Of a stretch of DNA of 7,157 nt, positions 4,848 to 7,157 are shown piece by piece (positions within the stretch are counted from its first letter, which is position 1; each line of letters opens with the position of its first letter). The notes below the pieces were generated by a model. The model had not been told where the DNA came from, made no database searches, and saw only the letters and a program-made list of their open reading frames with translations. Source of the stretch: Bacteroidota bacterium. Lineage in GTDB: Bacteria; Bacteroidota; Bacteroidia; NS11-12g; UBA9320. The position numbers and the translations under genes are program-made. The stretch covers positions 1 through 7,157 of the forward strand of contig DNHN01000332.1 of assembly GCA_003485825.1 (NCBI GenBank). Direction: 5' to 3'.

Positions 4848-5456
4848 CTAAAACTTGAGTGTAACTGTTAAACCGTTGTATAAACCCATTCCAGATTTCA
4901 GCGTAAATAAATCTGGTTGCACTCGCATGCTTAGGTCTTTATTTACCTTAAACTCTTTGAGATGTGCATCTACATTAGCATCAATAGCTTGAAGAGCGTA
5001 GAGTGCGACAAAACCTATAAGAGAGATATCTCTGTATCTTCTGTGAAAATCTCGGTCACTTTTGATAGAAGCTTCTGACCTATTTGGTGAGAGGTCTAAC
5101 GTATTCGTATCTCCATCGATTTTGGAAACGAGTATCCTCTGGTAGCGCGCAAGACTGTCACTATTGTACTTCCACATATAGGCTAATCCACCAATACCTG
5201 CGTACACTACACCGGCTTTTAAGTACTTTTTATTAAATATCTGTCCTGCTCCTGGCAGCACTAAAGCAAGTACTGTGGCCTTCTTTGGATCTGACCACTC
5301 AGTACTATCATTACCTATTTTGGGAATAGAATTGATACTTCCGGGTTGACTTTGTCCAGACTGTACACCTTGTAAATAACTGATAGAATATGGCCGCTGA
5401 GCATACGCTAGGCTACTTACGAGAAGCCATATACTGATAAAAGCTATATTCCGCAT
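4848..5456 (-). CDS. DUF5683 envelope protein of the parAB cluster
   Basis: The product has 202 residues from ATG at 5454-5456. An in-frame TTG three codons upstream (5463-5465) is possible, but the ATG puts R2 directly before the signal-peptide core and leaves 15 bp after parB. Residues 1-19 look like a cleavable signal peptide (cut after AYA, before Q20). After a polar linker comes the family block: DPKKA (56-60), LPGAGQIFNKKYLK (67-80) and a hydrophobic stretch GVVYAGIGGLAYMW (82-95). Near the C-terminus RRYRD leads into another hydrophobic segment and then IDANVDAHL, followed by short beta-like strands ending in F, as in small outer-membrane or periplasmic proteins. The family is a Bacteroidota protein commonly found just after parB; its role is not known. 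Its position suggests a link between chromosome segregation and the envelope, which is inference only. Confidence 0.87.
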   Translation of the reverse strand: MRNIAFISIWLLVSSLAYAQRPYSISYLQGVQSGQSQPGSINSIPKIGNDSTEWSDPKKATVLALVLPGAGQIFNKKYLKAGVVYAGIGGLAYMWKYNSDSLARYQRILVSKIDGDTNTLDLSPNRSEASIKSDRDFHRRYRDISLIGFVALYALQAIDANVDAHLKEFKVNKDLSMRVQPDLFTLKSGMGLYNGLTVTLKF

Positions 5457-5471
5457 ATACTGCAAAATTAG

Positions 5472-6347
5472 CTAAACCATTTTGTCTAAGATAGCCTGCA
5501 ACTGCTCCTTAGATGAAAAGCTAATGATAATGGTTCCATTATCATTAGAACGAGATTTGAATTTTACTTCGGTATTCAGTTTCTTAGCAATTTTCTCTTT
5601 GGTACTGATATAGTTTGTAAAGTCAAAATACTTAGCCACCCCCTTACTGAATGCTGCAGTGGGCTCATCTTTCTCACTACGCACCATATCTTCTACTTGG
5701 CGAACTGACAAACTTCCGTTCACCGCCGCTTTAAATATTGCGAGTTGCCTTTCCGTATTCTCTACATTCACTAATGCACGCGCATGTCCCATCATGAGTC
5801 TTCCCTCTTTAATGGCCAACTGTATCTCATCTGGTAGTCTAAGTAGCCTAAGGTAATTGTTTACAGTACTTCTTTTTTTGCCTACTCTGTCTCCTAGCTC
5901 TTCTTGCTTAAGACCACACTCCTCCAGCAAACGCTGATACGATAATGCAACTTCTATAGCATTCAGGTTTTCACGTTGGATATTTTCTATAAGAGCCATT
6001 TCCAGCATTTGCTGGTCATCGGCCAATCGTATATAAGCAGGTATATGGCTAAGTCCAGCCAATATAGAGGCACGAGTGCGACGCTCACCACTAATAAGCT
6101 CATACTTCTCAAAACCTACCTTACGCACGGTAATAGGCTGTATGATGCCGTGCACCTTTATAGATTCACTTAATTCCTCTAGTGCTTCATCATCAAATTC
6201 TGTACGTGGCTGAAACGGATTAGCTATAATTTGACTTATCTTAATTTCAGCAATACTATGCAGTGCTTTTGGCTCTAAACCTGTGATATCTGTATCTGAG
6301 TTTTCTAATAATGCACTCAGTCCTCTTCCTAATACTTTCTTACTCAT
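5472..6347 (-). CDS. parB: Chromosome-partitioning protein ParB (Spo0J family)
   Basis: The product has 291 residues with ATG at 6345-6347, which directly abuts the parA stop codon with no gap, indicating coupled translation. The N-terminus GRGLSALL (7-14) is the conserved segment expected to contact ParA. Residues 35-107 form the CTP-binding ParB/Srx-like domain with NPFQPR (43-48), ESIKVHGIIQPI (61-72) and GERR (87-90), and ENIQR (121-125) completes the CTPase motif set. A helix-turn-helix for parS recognition lies at about 146-169 (LKQEELGDRVGKKRSTVNNY). The last 50 or so residues form the C-terminal dimerisation domain. By family knowledge it loads at parS, slides as a CTP-dependent clamp and stimulates ParA during origin segregation. 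I saw no match to the canonical parS palindrome in this window. Confidence 0.96.
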   Translation of the reverse strand: MSKKVLGRGLSALLENSDTDITGLEPKALHSIAEIKISQIIANPFQPRTEFDDEALEELSESIKVHGIIQPITVRKVGFEKYELISGERRTRASILAGLSHIPAYIRLADDQQMLEMALIENIQRENLNAIEVALSYQRLLEECGLKQEELGDRVGKKRSTVNNYLRLLRLPDEIQLAIKEGRLMMGHARALVNVENTERQLAIFKAAVNGSLSVRQVEDMVRSEKDEPTAAFSKGVAKYFDFTNYISTKEKIAKKLNTEVKFKSRSNDNGTIIISFSSKEQLQAILDKMV

Positions 6348-7148
6348 TTACTGAATTATTCTCTCTTCTTCGCTAATTTTAGTCATACCATTTTTTTGAA
6401 GCACCTCTCTGGCTAAGTTTAGATAACCTACACTTCCTGCCGCTGTGGCGTCATGCTCTAAGACGGGAATCCCAAAACTAGGAGCCTCGCTAAGCGTTGT
6501 GTTTCTCTTTATTATAGTATCAAACACTAAATCCTGGAAGTGAAGTTTTACCTCTTCCACTACTTGATTCGATAATCTCAAGCGAGAATCATACATAGTC
6601 AGCAGTAAGCCTTCAATTTCCAACCTCGTATTTATACTACGCTGCACTATTTTTATCGTATTGAGCAACTTACCTAATCCTTCTAGGGCAAAGTACTCAC
6701 ACTGTACAGGTATCATTACAGAATCTGATGCCCCAAGCGCATTGGTCGTGATAAGTCCAAGTGATGGCGAACAGTCGATGATTATAAAATCATAACTATC
6801 CTTTACCTTATCGAGCATTCTACTCATTATTTTCTCTCGATTTGGTAGGTCTATCATTTCAATCTCCGCTCCTACTAAGTCTATATTAGCAGGTAAGATT
6901 TGCAGATAATCATACTTGGTGTCTAAAATCGCATCGGTAGGATTCAAATCCTGAACCATAAGCTCATAGAGTCCTAATCGAATATTTTTAGGGTCAAAAC
7001 CAAGGTGTGAAGTAGAGTTAGCCTGAGGGTCTGCATCTATAAGCAGTACCTTATTTTCTAATATAGCAAGACTGTAAGCTAAGTTAATAGCAGTTGTAGT
7101 TTTTCCTACTCCCCCTTTTTGATTGGCAATGCAGATAGTTTTTGACAT
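6348..7148 (-). CDS. parA: Chromosome-partitioning ATPase ParA (Soj family)
   Basis: The product has 266 residues with ATG at 7146-7148, placing the ATPase motif at the usual distance from the start. The deviant Walker A KGGVGKTT (11-18) includes the signature lysine K11 that reaches across the dimer. Walker A' is LLIDADPQANST (35-46) with D40, and Walker B is FIIIDCSP (121-128) with D125. Basic and hydrophobic helices near the C-terminus fit non-specific DNA binding. The short N-terminus, lacking a helix-turn-helix, marks the chromosomal Soj type rather than plasmid type Ia ParA. It forms ATP-bound dimers on the nucleoid and, with ParB, moves replicated origins apart. It is the first gene in this operon within the window; its promoter lies beyond the right edge, as only 9 bases precede the ATG. 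Confidence 0.97.
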   Translation of the reverse strand: MSKTICIANQKGGVGKTTTAINLAYSLAILENKVLLIDADPQANSTSHLGFDPKNIRLGLYELMVQDLNPTDAILDTKYDYLQILPANIDLVGAEIEMIDLPNREKIMSRMLDKVKDSYDFIIIDCSPSLGLITTNALGASDSVMIPVQCEYFALEGLGKLLNTIKIVQRSINTRLEIEGLLLTMYDSRLRLSNQVVEEVKLHFQDLVFDTIIKRNTTLSEAPSFGIPVLEHDATAAGSVGYLNLAREVLQKNGMTKISEEERIIQ

Positions 7149-7157
7149 ATATAAAGT

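Noticed and set aside
5457..5465. TTG start for the DUF5683 protein, three codons earlier
   Set aside because: The ATG at 5454-5456 gives a better signal peptide and a normal gap after parB; TTG is kept only as an alternative.
5659..5856. Plus-strand 65-codon frame
   Set aside because: It is antisense to parB within its conserved coding sequence.
5976..6173. Plus-strand 65-codon frame
   Set aside because: It is antisense to the CTP-binding domain of parB; a shadow frame.
1..7157. parS sites near parAB
   Set aside because: No sequence close to the canonical TGTTTCACGTGAAACA palindrome was found by eye; the ACGT-containing 13-mers at 722 and 771 lack the flanking arms.

Overview
The window reads as chromosomal DNA from a member of the Bacteroidota, probably a flavobacterium-like or related lineage. 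The signs are AT-rich sequence, start codons without Shine-Dalgarno sequences, promoter elements matching the phylum's TAnnTTTG/TTG pattern (best at 2868-2875 on the minus strand and 2972-2979 on the plus strand), a ParA-ParB-DUF5683 gene string, and a Lys-rich cold-shock-domain protein of a type common in this phylum. No mobile element, CRISPR array, tRNA or rRNA was seen.

Layout. Positions 1-700 (minus) hold the first 233 residues of a secreted S9B-type dipeptidyl peptidase IV, cut by the window edge. Positions 701-1025 are mostly non-coding, with a twin 13-bp repeat and a palindrome. Positions 1026-2855 (minus) form a four-gene cluster read in the order GbsR/MarR-type regulator, 3-helix membrane protein, its longer paralogue, then an unrelated 4-helix membrane protein. 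An 18-bp imperfect palindrome lies in front of the regulator, overlapping its promoter, and a near copy lies in front of the first membrane gene. A strong hairpin terminator lies between the last two genes. Positions 3011-3460 (plus) encode the cold-shock protein, divergent from the regulator and closed by a strong terminator. Positions 3517-3839 are apparently empty. Positions 3924-7148 (minus) carry parA, parB, a DUF5683 envelope protein and a 3-hydroxybutyryl-CoA dehydrogenase, tightly spaced and closed by a terminator at 3840-3873.

How the genes may work together. parA and parB (TAA abutting ATG) form the chromosome-segregation pair. The DUF5683 gene follows after 15 bp, as is common in this phylum, but the usual dapB/lepB continuation is replaced by a fatty-acid/butanoate-type dehydrogenase. 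The most novel part is the regulator plus paralogous membrane pair. The paired operators suggest that one GbsR-like repressor controls both itself and the small membrane proteins, whose function I do not recognise.
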